From Umezawaea tangerina (GTDB lineage Bacteria > Actinomycetota > Actinomycetes > Mycobacteriales > Pseudonocardiaceae): 64,000 nucleotides of DNA. Location of the stretch: the NCBI RefSeq assembly GCF_003002815.1, contig NZ_PVTF01000002.1, forward strand, positions 620,001 to 684,000, written 5' to 3'. Both the position numbers and the translations under genes were made by a program. Of the stretch, positions 44,884 through 52,151 are shown one piece after another (positions within the stretch are counted from its first letter, which is position 1; each line of letters begins with the position of its first letter). The notes under the pieces are model-generated. The model had not been told where the DNA came from, ran no database searches, and saw nothing but the letters and a program-made list of their open reading frames with translations.

Positions 44884-45976
44884 GGTCGCTCCCCGTCACG
44901 GCGTTCTCGGCCTTGGCACCCATGTACGCCAGCAGCGCCGTCGTCTCGGACTCCCACAGCTCCGCGGCGTCCGACTCGTCCAGCCGCAGCGTCGCCCGCC
45001 ACGTCCGGTCGAGCTCGCGTTCGGCGTCGTCGAGCCGCCACACCGTCGGTGTCGGCCACACGCGGCCGATCCGCGTCGCGTCCGGCGCGTCCAGGCAGCG
45101 CAGCAGCCGCAACCAGTCGGATTCGTTCAGCCCCAGCGGTTCCAGGGCCTCGCGGACGGCCTGGCCGTGCTCCGGGAAGTGCGCCAGGAGGTAGGTGGAC
45201 GCGAGCGCGACCGCGGGCGGCGCTCCCGGTCGGACCAGCCGCACGAGCTCGGGGGCGGCGTCGTGCACCCGTTGGCGCGCCGGGTCTTCGCCTTCGGCGA
45301 GGATGCCGAGCAGGAGCAAAGCCCTGGCGTGCAACGGGTTCTGCGCCACCCGGCGGGCGGCCTGGAGCAGGAGGTCGGCGACGGTGTCCAGCGGTGCGGG
45401 CACGGGTCCGGCCACGGCGTTCTCGACGACGCGGTAGGCGCGGGCCAGCTCGACGGGGTCGGTCGAGGTCGTGACCGCCGTCGCCGCGGCGACCACGACG
45501 GCCTCGCTGCCCCGGAACACCGTCGTGCCCAGCACACCGGCGGCGGTGACCACCAGCGCGGGGTCGGTGTGCGGGTGGTCCTGTTCCCCCGGCGGCCTTT
45601 CCGCCAGCGCGGGCGGGCTGACCTGCTGGAAGAACTCCTCGAACCCGCCGGGCGTGATGATCACCAGGAAGTGCGCCTCGGCGGAGGCCACCCGGAAGTT
45701 GTGCGCCAGACCCCGTGGCAGGAACACCCCTTCGCCGGACGTGACGACGCCGGGCCTGCCGTCGACGACGTACTCCACCTCGCCCTCGATGACGTAGAGC
45801 GTCTCGTCCTCGCGGCCGTGCACGTGCGGCGGCGTCGCGTACCCGCGCAGGGCGCGCTCCTCGACCACCGAGATCGCCCCGTCGCTGTCGGCGGCGGCCA
45901 CCTTGATCGTGAGCAGGCCGCCCAGGTGCCAGCGCGCCCGTTCGGACAGGTCCCCGACCCCCGGCAGCAGTGACAT
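44876..45976 (-). CDS. Cupin-domain protein with a C-terminal helical extension
   Basis: The 366-residue protein has a cupin-2 domain at about 25-125 with metal ligands His51, His53, Glu57 and His92 (PPHVHGREDETLYVIEGE, FLPRGLAHNF). This is followed by ~230 residues of helical repeat-like sequence (TVADLLLQAARRVAQNPLHARALLLLGIL, PPAVALASTYLLAHFPEHGQAVREALEPLG). The combination is unusual: cupin sensors normally stand alone. The C-terminal helices look like an ARM/TPR-like adaptor and could bind a partner. The gene is coupled to the methyltransferase downstream. Confidence 0.72.
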   Translation of the reverse strand: MSLLPGVGDLSERARWHLGGLLTIKVAAADSDGAISVVEERALRGYATPPHVHGREDETLYVIEGEVEYVVDGRPGVVTSGEGVFLPRGLAHNFRVASAEAHFLVIITPGGFEEFFQQVSPPALAERPPGEQDHPHTDPALVVTAAGVLGTTVFRGSEAVVVAAATAVTTSTDPVELARAYRVVENAVAGPVPAPLDTVADLLLQAARRVAQNPLHARALLLLGILAEGEDPARQRVHDAAPELVRLVRPGAPPAVALASTYLLAHFPEHGQAVREALEPLGLNESDWLRLLRCLDAPDATRIGRVWPTPTVWRLDDAERELDRTWRATLRLDESDAAELWESETTALLAYMGAKAENAVTGSDRA

Positions 45977-45987
45977 GTGGACGCCCC

Positions 45988-46620
45988 TCAGGTCAGGACC
46001 GGGAACACGGCACCCGACGGGCGCCCGGTGGCCAGCGCGATGAACCCGGCGGGCGGCGTGAGGTCGGCCAGCACGTCGACCGCGCGCCGCAGCGCGGGCT
46101 CGGGCACCTCCACCGCACCGGGCACCACGGCGAGGAGGTCGAGCAGGTGCACCGTCGCCTCCAGCACCCGCGTGAGCGCGTAGTCGCTCATCCGCATCGC
46201 GCCCGCGATCGTCGTCACCACACCGGTCCCGGTCGCCCGCACGTCCGCCAGCACCTTGGCCGCGGGTCCGTCGAAGTCGCCCACCAGCGCGTCCGCGTCC
46301 CTTGCGGCGGCCCAGTCCCGCGCCGCCGCGGCGACCTGCTCCGCGCCCTTCGCCCCGAGCCCGCGCAACGCCCGGAAGTACGACGCCGCGTCCGCCAGCT
46401 CCGGCTCGGCCTCGCTCGCCACCAGACCCGCCGTCGTCGTCACGCCCCGCCCGACGTGGGCGTACAGCTCGCGCACGGTCCAGTCGCCGAGCCCCGACGC
46501 CGTGGCCCACTCGGCGTCCGCCAGCGCGAGTCCGACGGCATGCCAGTGCCCCCACAGGGTCTCGAGCAGATCCACGTCATCAGCGCGCCCGACCGAGCGT
46601 GCTCCCCAATCCGGTGACAC
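45988..46620 (-). CDS. Maleylpyruvate-isomerase-N/DinB-fold protein
   Basis: The 210-residue protein belongs to the mycothiol-dependent maleylpyruvate isomerase N-terminal (DinB-like) family of four-helix bundles. It shows DWTVRELYAHVGRG with a metal-ligand His in the conserved spot, MRMSDYALTRVLEATVHLLDL as the second ligand helix (H in TVHLLD), and a C-terminal half (LTPPAGFIALATGRPSG). In actinobacteria such proteins use mycothiol for isomerisation or detoxification. It starts an operon with cupin, methyltransferase and MBL genes. The gene at 46692 is a divergent relative. Confidence 0.83.
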   Translation of the reverse strand: MSPDWGARSVGRADDVDLLETLWGHWHAVGLALADAEWATASGLGDWTVRELYAHVGRGVTTTAGLVASEAEPELADAASYFRALRGLGAKGAEQVAAAARDWAAARDADALVGDFDGPAAKVLADVRATGTGVVTTIAGAMRMSDYALTRVLEATVHLLDLLAVVPGAVEVPEPALRRAVDVLADLTPPAGFIALATGRPSGAVFPVLT

Positions 46621-46691
46621 GGACCGAGGCTACCTTGATCTTCCCGCCGCATTCGGACTAATTGCCCACGCGCTCTTGCTAGCTTGCCCTC

Positions 46692-47348
46692 GTGGACCTC
46701 TTCTCCAGTTCTTGGAAGGCTTTGCTCGCCGCCGTCGCCGACCTCCCCGCCGACGCGTTCGCCCGACCGTCCGGCTGCACCGGCTGGCTCGTCCGCGACC
46801 TCGTGTGCCACCTGGTGATCGACGCCCAGGACGTCCTCATCACCCTCGCCACCCCGGCCGACAGCCCACCGACCCGCGACGCGCTCACCTACTGGGAGCT
46901 CAGCACCACCCCACCCACCGGCGACGACCCCCTCGACGCCCTCACCGTCCGGCTCGCAGCCGCCTACCAGGACCCCACCCTGCTCCAGTTCCACCTCGAC
47001 GACCTCGGCTCCGCCGCCACCCGCGCCGCCTCCCTCGCCGACCCCACCCTCCACGTGGGAACTCGCGGGCAGGTGCTCACGGCAGCCGACTACCTGTCGG
47101 CCTACGTCCTCGAGTCCACGCTGCACCACCTCGACCTGACCACCCACCTCCCCGACGTCGCCGGTCCGACCGTCGAGGGACTGGCTTGGTCGCGGCGGGC
47201 GTTGGAGGCGATCGCCGGGGAGGCGTTCCCGGCGTCTTGGGCCGATCGGGATGTGCTGCTGGTGGGGACGGGGCGGCGGGTGGCGAGTGGTGCGGAGGCG
47301 GCGGAGCTCGGCGCACTGGCCGCGAGGCTGCCGTTCGTGTTGGGGTGA
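46692..47348 (+). CDS. Second maleylpyruvate-isomerase-N/DinB-fold protein
   Basis: This 218-residue homologue has the same plan: GCTGWLVRDLVCHLVIDAQDV with the first ligand His, YLSAYVLESTLHHLDLTTHLP for the second ligand helix and a GRRVASGAEAAELG C-terminal part. The GTG start follows TAGCTT (46680-46685) by only six bases, so the transcript is probably leaderless. Together with the minus-strand copy it makes a divergent pair, which suggests an old duplication. Function is inferred as mycothiol-dependent transferase or isomerase. Confidence 0.82.
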   Translation: MDLFSSSWKALLAAVADLPADAFARPSGCTGWLVRDLVCHLVIDAQDVLITLATPADSPPTRDALTYWELSTTPPTGDDPLDALTVRLAAAYQDPTLLQFHLDDLGSAATRAASLADPTLHVGTRGQVLTAADYLSAYVLESTLHHLDLTTHLPDVAGPTVEGLAWSRRALEAIAGEAFPASWADRDVLLVGTGRRVASGAEAAELGALAARLPFVLG

Positions 47349-47389
47349 TCTTCCGGAGCGATCGCCCCTCGCCACCGCGAGCCAACCGG

Positions 47390-47395
47390 TAGCGT
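47390..47395 (+). promoter_or_regulatory. -10 element TAGCGT of a leaderless transcript
   Basis: TAGCGT ends 7 bases before the ATG of the NB-ARC remnant, fitting transcription start at the initiation codon. Confidence 0.4.
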
Positions 47396-47401
47396 TCGCC
47401 G

Positions 47402-48334
47402 ATGGCTCCAGGTGACCACTTACCGTCCTCGGACCAGGTCGACCGGCAGGTCGCCACCGCCGTCGGACACAGCGTCGTGCAGCAGGCGGGGCGCGACATC
47501 GTCAACGTCGCGGCACCCGTCGCGGACGACCGGCTCGGCCTGATCTCGACGGAACCGCCGACGGGCCGGACCAAGCAGGTCCACGGGCGTGGTGACCTCC
47601 TCGACGTGCTGGAACGGGAGCTCGCGAACCCGTCCGGTCACGCGCTCGTGCTGCACGGCGGCGGTGGTTTCGGCAAGACGACGCTCGCGCTCGAAGCCGC
47701 ACGCCTCGCCGCGCGGGACAACACGCTCGTCTGGTGGATCTCCGCCTCGGACGCCGCGCAGCTGAACGCCGGCATGTCCGAGGTCGCCCTCGCCCTCGGA
47801 GCCCGCCAAGGACATCTGCGGGCCCGGTCCCTGCTGCGGTTCCTCGCCTGCTTCTCCCAGGCCTCGATCCACTACGACCTGCTCGACGCGCGGGCGATGC
47901 GGTCGATCCCGGCGTTCGACGGTCTCACGCCGGAGGAACTGCTGGAACTGCTGCACATCCTGGCCGACTTCGGCCTGGTCGACAGCCACCACGACAAGTC
48001 GCTGAGGTCCCACGCCCTGGCCCTGCACCCGCTCGTCCGGGAGACCAACCTGCACCACCTGGACGCGACCGACGACGTCGAGCACTACACCTGGGCGCTG
48101 CTCCGGGTGCTGGAGGCGGCGCTGGACGGGTGCGATCCGCTGGACCACGCGAACAAGGCGCGGTGGCTCGCGACGGCCCTGCACGGCAGGGCACCGGCGG
48201 CGCTGGCCAGGAGGGTGCCCGCGGCGCGGGAACTGTTGACCCGGAGCACTTTCCTCGAGTACGTCACGCTGCTGTTCGTCGAGTACAACCAGTGCTGGAA
48301 CTACATCACGGTCCAGCGGCACGTCACCGGCTAG
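47402..48334 (+). CDS. NB-ARC-like NTPase remnant lacking its core
   Basis: The 310-residue protein starts with a tag (DRQVATAVGHSVVQQAGRDIVNV) close in pattern to that of the 31659 gene, then a P-loop GGGGFGKTT (Lys92) and WWISASDAAQLNAGMSEVALALG. Around residue 137 the sequence jumps to a region that normally follows the NB-ARC wing (LRFLACFSQASIHYDLLDARAMRSIPAFDGL, HILADFGLVD). The Walker B, sensor and GLPL parts, about 150 residues or more, are missing in frame. The C-terminal repeats are also cut short. It is either a decayed gene or an unusual truncated sensor; ATP hydrolysis looks unlikely. Confidence 0.7.
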   Translation: MAPGDHLPSSDQVDRQVATAVGHSVVQQAGRDIVNVAAPVADDRLGLISTEPPTGRTKQVHGRGDLLDVLERELANPSGHALVLHGGGGFGKTTLALEAARLAARDNTLVWWISASDAAQLNAGMSEVALALGARQGHLRARSLLRFLACFSQASIHYDLLDARAMRSIPAFDGLTPEELLELLHILADFGLVDSHHDKSLRSHALALHPLVRETNLHHLDATDDVEHYTWALLRVLEAALDGCDPLDHANKARWLATALHGRAPAALARRVPAARELLTRSTFLEYVTLLFVEYNQCWNYITVQRHVTG

Positions 48335-48413
48335 TTCGGACACCCGAGATCGCACAGCCGACCCACAGGGAGCGCACAGGGGGTGGCGAGGGTGGGGGTG
48401 CAGGGTTCGGGGC

Positions 48414-48833
48414 ATGGTCGTCATCGCGTCTGGAGTGGGAGTCGTGCCCGTCGCGCAGGTTCGGGCGTGGACGCGGGGGCTGGTGCGGTTCGCGGTTGTC
48501 GGGGTGGTGAACACGGGGTTGTTCCTGGTGCTCTACCTGGTGTTGCGGATGGCGTTGCCTGCCGTGGTGGCGAGCGTGGTGGCGACCGGGGTGACCACGG
48601 TGACGGGGACGGTGGTGAACGGGCGGGTGACGTTCGGGGTGGGGGCGGTCGGGGTGGTGGGGCATCTCAAGAGCCTGGTGGTGACCGGGCTCGGGGTGGG
48701 GGTGACGTCCGGCGCGGTGGGGCTGGTGGGTGGGGGTGCGGCGGACGAGGTCGTGGTGCTGGTGGTGGCGAGTGCGGTGGTGGGGCTCCTGCGGTTCGTG
48801 CTCATGGGGTGCTGGGTGTTCCGGGCGGTGTGA
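48414..48833 (+). CDS. GtrA-family membrane protein
   Basis: The 139-residue protein has four hydrophobic segments in the GtrA pattern, starting with LVRFAVVGVVNTGLFLVLYLVLR and including a TVVNGRVTFG loop. The family moves polyprenyl-linked sugars or acts in cell-wall glycosylation. ATG 48414 or GTG 48444 may be the start. Its end overlaps the convergent dehydrogenase gene by 32 bases. Valine and glycine are heavily used, even for a membrane protein. Confidence 0.75.
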   Translation: MVVIASGVGVVPVAQVRAWTRGLVRFAVVGVVNTGLFLVLYLVLRMALPAVVASVVATGVTTVTGTVVNGRVTFGVGAVGVVGHLKSLVVTGLGVGVTSGAVGLVGGGAADEVVVLVVASAVVGLLRFVLMGCWVFRAV

Positions 48834-49602
48834 CGGACAGGCGGGTGAGCAGGGTGTGGGTGGCGGTGGAGATGGTGGGGTCGATGCCGAGGTCGGTGAG
48901 CATTTCGGTGGCGGCGGCCATCTCGTGGGCGCGGCGGACGGCGTGCTGGTGGGTGCCGGTGACGAGCCGGTCGACCGTGGACGCGTCGGCGCGGGTCAGC
49001 TCGTCGACGATGTTGTCGCGCAGCCAGTTCTCGCAGCCGGCGGCGCGGCCGGCTGCGAGCGCTTCGACGACGGCCGCGGCGAGGCCCTTGAAGAAGACGC
49101 TGCGCAGCAGCTTGCGCTGGGCGGCGAGCCCGGCGGGGCCGTCGAGCACCTCGACCGACGCGCCCAACGCCGTCAGGATCCGCGCCACCTCGACAGCGCC
49201 GGGACCGCTAGCGCTCATCGGTGTGCGCAGCCCACGACCGGGCACCGGGGCCATGATCGCGACGTCGGCGAACGCGACACCACGCTCTCCGGCGATCTCG
49301 GCGAGCCGAACCTTCGTACCGGGTGAGGCGGTGTTCAGGTCGGCCCACAGACCCGCACCGACCGCCGCGACACCCGCACGCAGCGCGTCGACGGACGCCT
49401 GCGCGCTGTTCACGCTGAGCACGAGATCGGCACCGGTCACCGCGTCGGCCTCGTCCACCGCCGCGGTCGTGCCGTCCGGCGCGGACACGGCCGGGTCGTA
49501 GGCGCGGACCGCGGCACCAGCGGCCACGAGGTCACGGGCGATCGCACCGCCCGCCTCGCCGAGTCCGAGCACGGCCACCGTCACGGGCTTCGAGGTCGTC
49601 AC
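48802..49602 (-). CDS. 6-phosphogluconate/3-hydroxyisobutyrate-dehydrogenase-like protein (DUF1932 type)
   Basis: The 266-residue protein has the Rossmann motif VAVLGLGEAGGAIA (10-22) and the family's LVLSVNSA, LWADLNTASP and FADVAIMAPVPGRG. The C-terminal helical domain has KLLRSVFFKGLAAAVVEALAAG with the catalytic Lys region. This is the beta-hydroxyacid dehydrogenase superfamily with the DUF1932 C-terminus. The substrate is unknown. A palindrome ATTGTCAACAAT lies 30 bases upstream of its GTG start and is a likely operator of a GntR-type regulator. Confidence 0.87.
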   Translation of the reverse strand: MTTSKPVTVAVLGLGEAGGAIARDLVAAGAAVRAYDPAVSAPDGTTAAVDEADAVTGADLVLSVNSAQASVDALRAGVAAVGAGLWADLNTASPGTKVRLAEIAGERGVAFADVAIMAPVPGRGLRTPMSASGPGAVEVARILTALGASVEVLDGPAGLAAQRKLLRSVFFKGLAAAVVEALAAGRAAGCENWLRDNIVDELTRADASTVDRLVTGTHQHAVRRAHEMAAATEMLTDLGIDPTISTATHTLLTRLSVTPPGTPSTP

Positions 49603-49631
49603 CGACGAAATCTAGGCCATCACCCGACAAG

Positions 49632-49643
49632 ATTGTCAACAAT
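49632..49643. promoter_or_regulatory. Palindrome ATTGTCAACAAT, possible GntR-type operator
   Basis: Arms ATTGT and ACAAT are separated by CA, 30 bases upstream of the dehydrogenase start. TTGTxxACAA-type sites are common for FCD regulators. Confidence 0.45.
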
Positions 49644-49780
49644 TCCGACCTACCGAAGACGAACCAGCCCAGGCGTGCACCCGGTCGTCGGACGACCGGA
49701 TGTCGACGCGCGGCGTGCTCCGAATGGCGGTAAGGTCACCGCGGTTCGTTGTTGATCAACTCCCGGAAGAGGCTTACCAC

Positions 49781-50353
49781 GTGGACACCTTGCAGGCAGG
49801 GCAGAACCTCGCCGTCGGCCAGCAGCTCGACTCCGAGAACGGGTACGTGCTCGCTCTGCAGGACGACGGCAACCTGGTGCTGAAGGACGGCAGCGACGTC
49901 GTCTGGGCGACCGGCACCAACGGTTCCGGCGCGACCAGCGCCACCCTGCAGGACGACGGCAACTTCGTCCTCTACACCGCCTCCGGCAACGTCGCCTGGG
50001 CGAGCGACTCCAGCGGCAACCCCGGCTCCCGCCTCGTGCTGCAGTCCGACCGCAACCTGGTCGTCTACAACTCGAACGGCTCCAGCACCTGGGCGTCGGG
50101 CACCAACACCGACAACCCCCGCCCCACCCAGACCCAGGCCCCCGCCCCCACCGAGGCCCCCGCCCCCGCCGCCGAAGCCGCCCCCGCCGCCCCGGCCGAG
50201 CAGCACTGGACCGTCGACCCCGGCGACACCCTGTGGGCCATCGCCGAGAAGGTCTACGGCGACGGCAACCAGTACCAGCGCATCGCCGACGCCAACGGCA
50301 TCTCCAACCCCGACCTCATCAGCGTCGGCCAGGACCTCGTAATCCCCGCCTAA
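49781..50353 (+). CDS. B-lectin (mannose-binding type) plus LysM protein without signal peptide
   Basis: The 190-residue protein has a monocot-type mannose-binding B-lectin prism (1-110) with all three QxDxNxVxY sites: QDDGNLVLK (27-35, Tyr to Lys), QDDGNFVLY (57-65) and QSDRNLVVY (88-96). A Pro/Ala linker (about 112-140) leads to a LysM domain (143-189, WTVDPGDTLWAIAEKVYG). The GTG at 49781 has AGAGG 8 bases upstream. No signal peptide precedes the lectin, so export, if any, must be unusual. A perfect 14-bp hairpin follows the stop. Confidence 0.87.
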   Translation: MDTLQAGQNLAVGQQLDSENGYVLALQDDGNLVLKDGSDVVWATGTNGSGATSATLQDDGNFVLYTASGNVAWASDSSGNPGSRLVLQSDRNLVVYNSNGSSTWASGTNTDNPRPTQTQAPAPTEAPAPAAEAAPAAPAEQHWTVDPGDTLWAIAEKVYGDGNQYQRIADANGISNPDLISVGQDLVIPA

Positions 50354-50363
50354 CCAGGCCAGT

Positions 50364-50396
50364 TGGCTGTGGAGCCTCTCCAAGGCTCCACAGCCA
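50364..50396 (+). terminator. Terminator hairpin after the lectin gene
   Basis: Fourteen-base arms at 50364-50377 and 50383-50396 pair perfectly over a 5-base loop, starting 11 bases after the stop. Confidence 0.75.
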
Positions 50397-50835
50397 CAGC
50401 CACCCCCCAACCCGATGCGCAGCGAGCACGGACCGCCAATGGGCGAAGCCCGCCAGCGCGCATCCGGCGCGAAGCGCCTGGGGCCTTGTCCGACGCGCAG
50501 CGAGGATGCCTGAGTCAGGCGCAGCCTGATGCTGGCGAAGCCAGACTTCCCCTCCGCCCCCGATCCACAGCGCCCTCCTGCCTTGCCCTAGTTTGTCAAG
50601 ATGGCTTTATCATCTTGACAAACTAGGGCAAGGCATTGAGACAATCGCGCGCCGGGGGCTGGGCTTCGCGCCGGGAGGGACGGGGCTGAGCTTCGCGCGG
50701 TGGGAAGAACGGGGACTGGGCTTCCCCAAGGGCGGAAAGGAACAGGGGCCGGGCTTCCCAGGGACGAGAGGGCAGAAACTGGCCTGCACCAAGAGTGAGA
50801 GGGCAGGAACCGAACTCCACCAACTACCCACCCCC
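50397..50835. repeat. Non-coding stretch of triloop hairpins and imperfect repeats
   Basis: Four small hairpins with GAA or GCA triloops lie at 50441-50451, 50466-50478, 50515-50529 and 50532-50544. GCGCAGCGAG is repeated at 50417 and 50495. After the large inverted repeat at 50579-50635, imperfect units of about 27-35 bases containing GGGCTTCGCGC or GGGCTTCC run to about 50790. No coding frame looks real, although frames are open on both strands. Confidence 0.65.
50579..50635. repeat. Perfect inverted repeat, 25-bp arms, 7-base loop
   Basis: Arm 50579-50603 (beginning TGCCTTGCCCTAGTTTGTCA) is the exact reverse complement of 50611-50635; the loop is GCTTTAT. It is AT-richer than its surroundings. 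It could be a strong bidirectional terminator, an inserted mini-element or a protein-binding palindrome. Confidence 0.9.
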
Positions 50836-51789
50836 TCAAGGCACCAGCACAACCCTCCCCCGAACCACCCCCGCCTCCTGCCTCTCCCAAGCCCCCGTCA
50901 CCTCCCCCAGCTCCACCACCTCATGCGCCACCACCAGCTCCCCCCGCGCCACAGCCCCGGCCACCACCCCCACGGCCTCCCCTTGCTGCGCCCCCGTCAG
51001 CTCCTTGTTCGTATACCCCAACAACCTCAACGACCGCCCGTACAACACCGCCGCGTCCAACGGACACGTCCTCCCCGCGCTGGCCCCCAGGGTCACCATC
51101 CGCCCCCCAGCCCTCAACGTGTGAGCCGCAGCAGCGGCCGGCACCCCGAACAACGGATCCAAAACCAGATCCGCCGCCCCGTCACACGCCGCCAGGAACC
51201 GCCCCACCAGCTCCATGTGATCCGACGTGTCGAGCGCCACCACCGCATCCGCCCCAGCCGCCGCAGCCCGAGTCCGCGCCTCCGCCGACCGAGCAGCCGC
51301 CACCACCCTCCGCGCACCCGCGAGCCTCGCCAGCTGAACAGCCGCCTGCCCGACGACCCCTCCCGCGCCAAGCACCACGACCTGCTCCCCCGCCACCAGC
51401 TCCCCGCGCCACGTCATCGCCATGTGCGCGGCGACAGCGGACAACCCGGCGGCGGCCACCAGCACCGGGTCCACCCCGTCGGGCAGCTCCACGAGATCCG
51501 ACCGACGGGCCACCGCCGCGCCGGCCATGCTCCCGTCGCCCGGTTCCATCCCCGCCGAGGTCGGGAACCACACCAGGCGCCCGTCGACCGTGCCGACCCC
51601 TTGCACCCCTGGCACGTAGGGCGTCCGCGGCACCCCGAAGTACGACTTGCCGCCCGCGCACAGCACGTCCAACGGCGTCACCGGCGCGGCCACGACCTCG
51701 ACCACAACCTCGCCGTCCCCGGCGCGGGGGACCTCCCGGTCCACCACCACCGGCGCCACCCCCGGCAGCCTGATCTCCGCCGCCCGCAT
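50836..51789 (-). CDS. MDR-type quinone oxidoreductase (zinc-free alcohol-dehydrogenase family)
   Basis: The 317-residue protein has the MDR fold: an N-terminal GroES-like domain (TPLDVLCAGGKSYFGVPRTPYVPGVQGVG) and the NADPH-binding VVVLGAGGVVGQAAVQLARLAGA. Structural-zinc cysteines are absent, so it is a quinone-reductase/enoyl-reductase type. It is the distal gene of the LigAB operon, two bases after the LigA stop. It may reduce a quinone or an unsaturated ring-cleavage intermediate. Confidence 0.88.
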   Translation of the reverse strand: MRAAEIRLPGVAPVVVDREVPRAGDGEVVVEVVAAPVTPLDVLCAGGKSYFGVPRTPYVPGVQGVGTVDGRLVWFPTSAGMEPGDGSMAGAAVARRSDLVELPDGVDPVLVAAAGLSAVAAHMAMTWRGELVAGEQVVVLGAGGVVGQAAVQLARLAGARRVVAAARSAEARTRAAAAGADAVVALDTSDHMELVGRFLAACDGAADLVLDPLFGVPAAAAAHTLRAGGRMVTLGASAGRTCPLDAAVLYGRSLRLLGYTNKELTGAQQGEAVGVVAGAVARGELVVAHEVVELGEVTGAWERQEAGVVRGRVVLVP

Positions 51790-51791
51790 GC

Positions 51792-52151
51792 TCACGTGCT
51801 GATGTCCGGGTAGGGCATCTCCACGTGCGCCAGCCTCCGCGCGTACTCCAGCTGGAACCCGAGCCCCTCGTGGTCCCGTTCGAACATCGCGATGAACAGC
51901 GTCAGCGTCAGGAACGGGTGCGCCCCCATCGCGAACAGCGCCGGGTAGTCGTGCGTCCGCAGCGCCTCGCGCTCGGCCTCCTCGAAGGCGAGCCACGTGG
52001 ACCGCTCGTCGTCCACGCAGTTGAGGATCCGGTTCGCGTACTCCGCCTCCCACCACTCCACCGTGCCCACGGGGTCCTCGCGGTAGCGCTCCACGAGGTC
52101 CTGGTCCCGGTCCACGGTGTAGAGGAACTTGTCCAGCAGGTACTTGCTCAT
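51792..52151 (-). CDS. LigA-like small subunit of an extradiol dioxygenase
   Basis: The 119-residue all-helical protein fits the LigA family, the alpha subunit of protocatechuate 4,5-dioxygenase. LDKFLYTVDRDQDLVERYREDP and EREALRTHDYPALFAMGAHPFLTLTL follow the known pattern that lids the catalytic subunit. The ATG overlaps the stop of the LigB gene (ATGA). It makes no iron contact itself but shapes substrate specificity. Confidence 0.85.
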   Translation of the reverse strand: MSKYLLDKFLYTVDRDQDLVERYREDPVGTVEWWEAEYANRILNCVDDERSTWLAFEEAEREALRTHDYPALFAMGAHPFLTLTLFIAMFERDHEGLGFQLEYARRLAHVEMPYPDIST

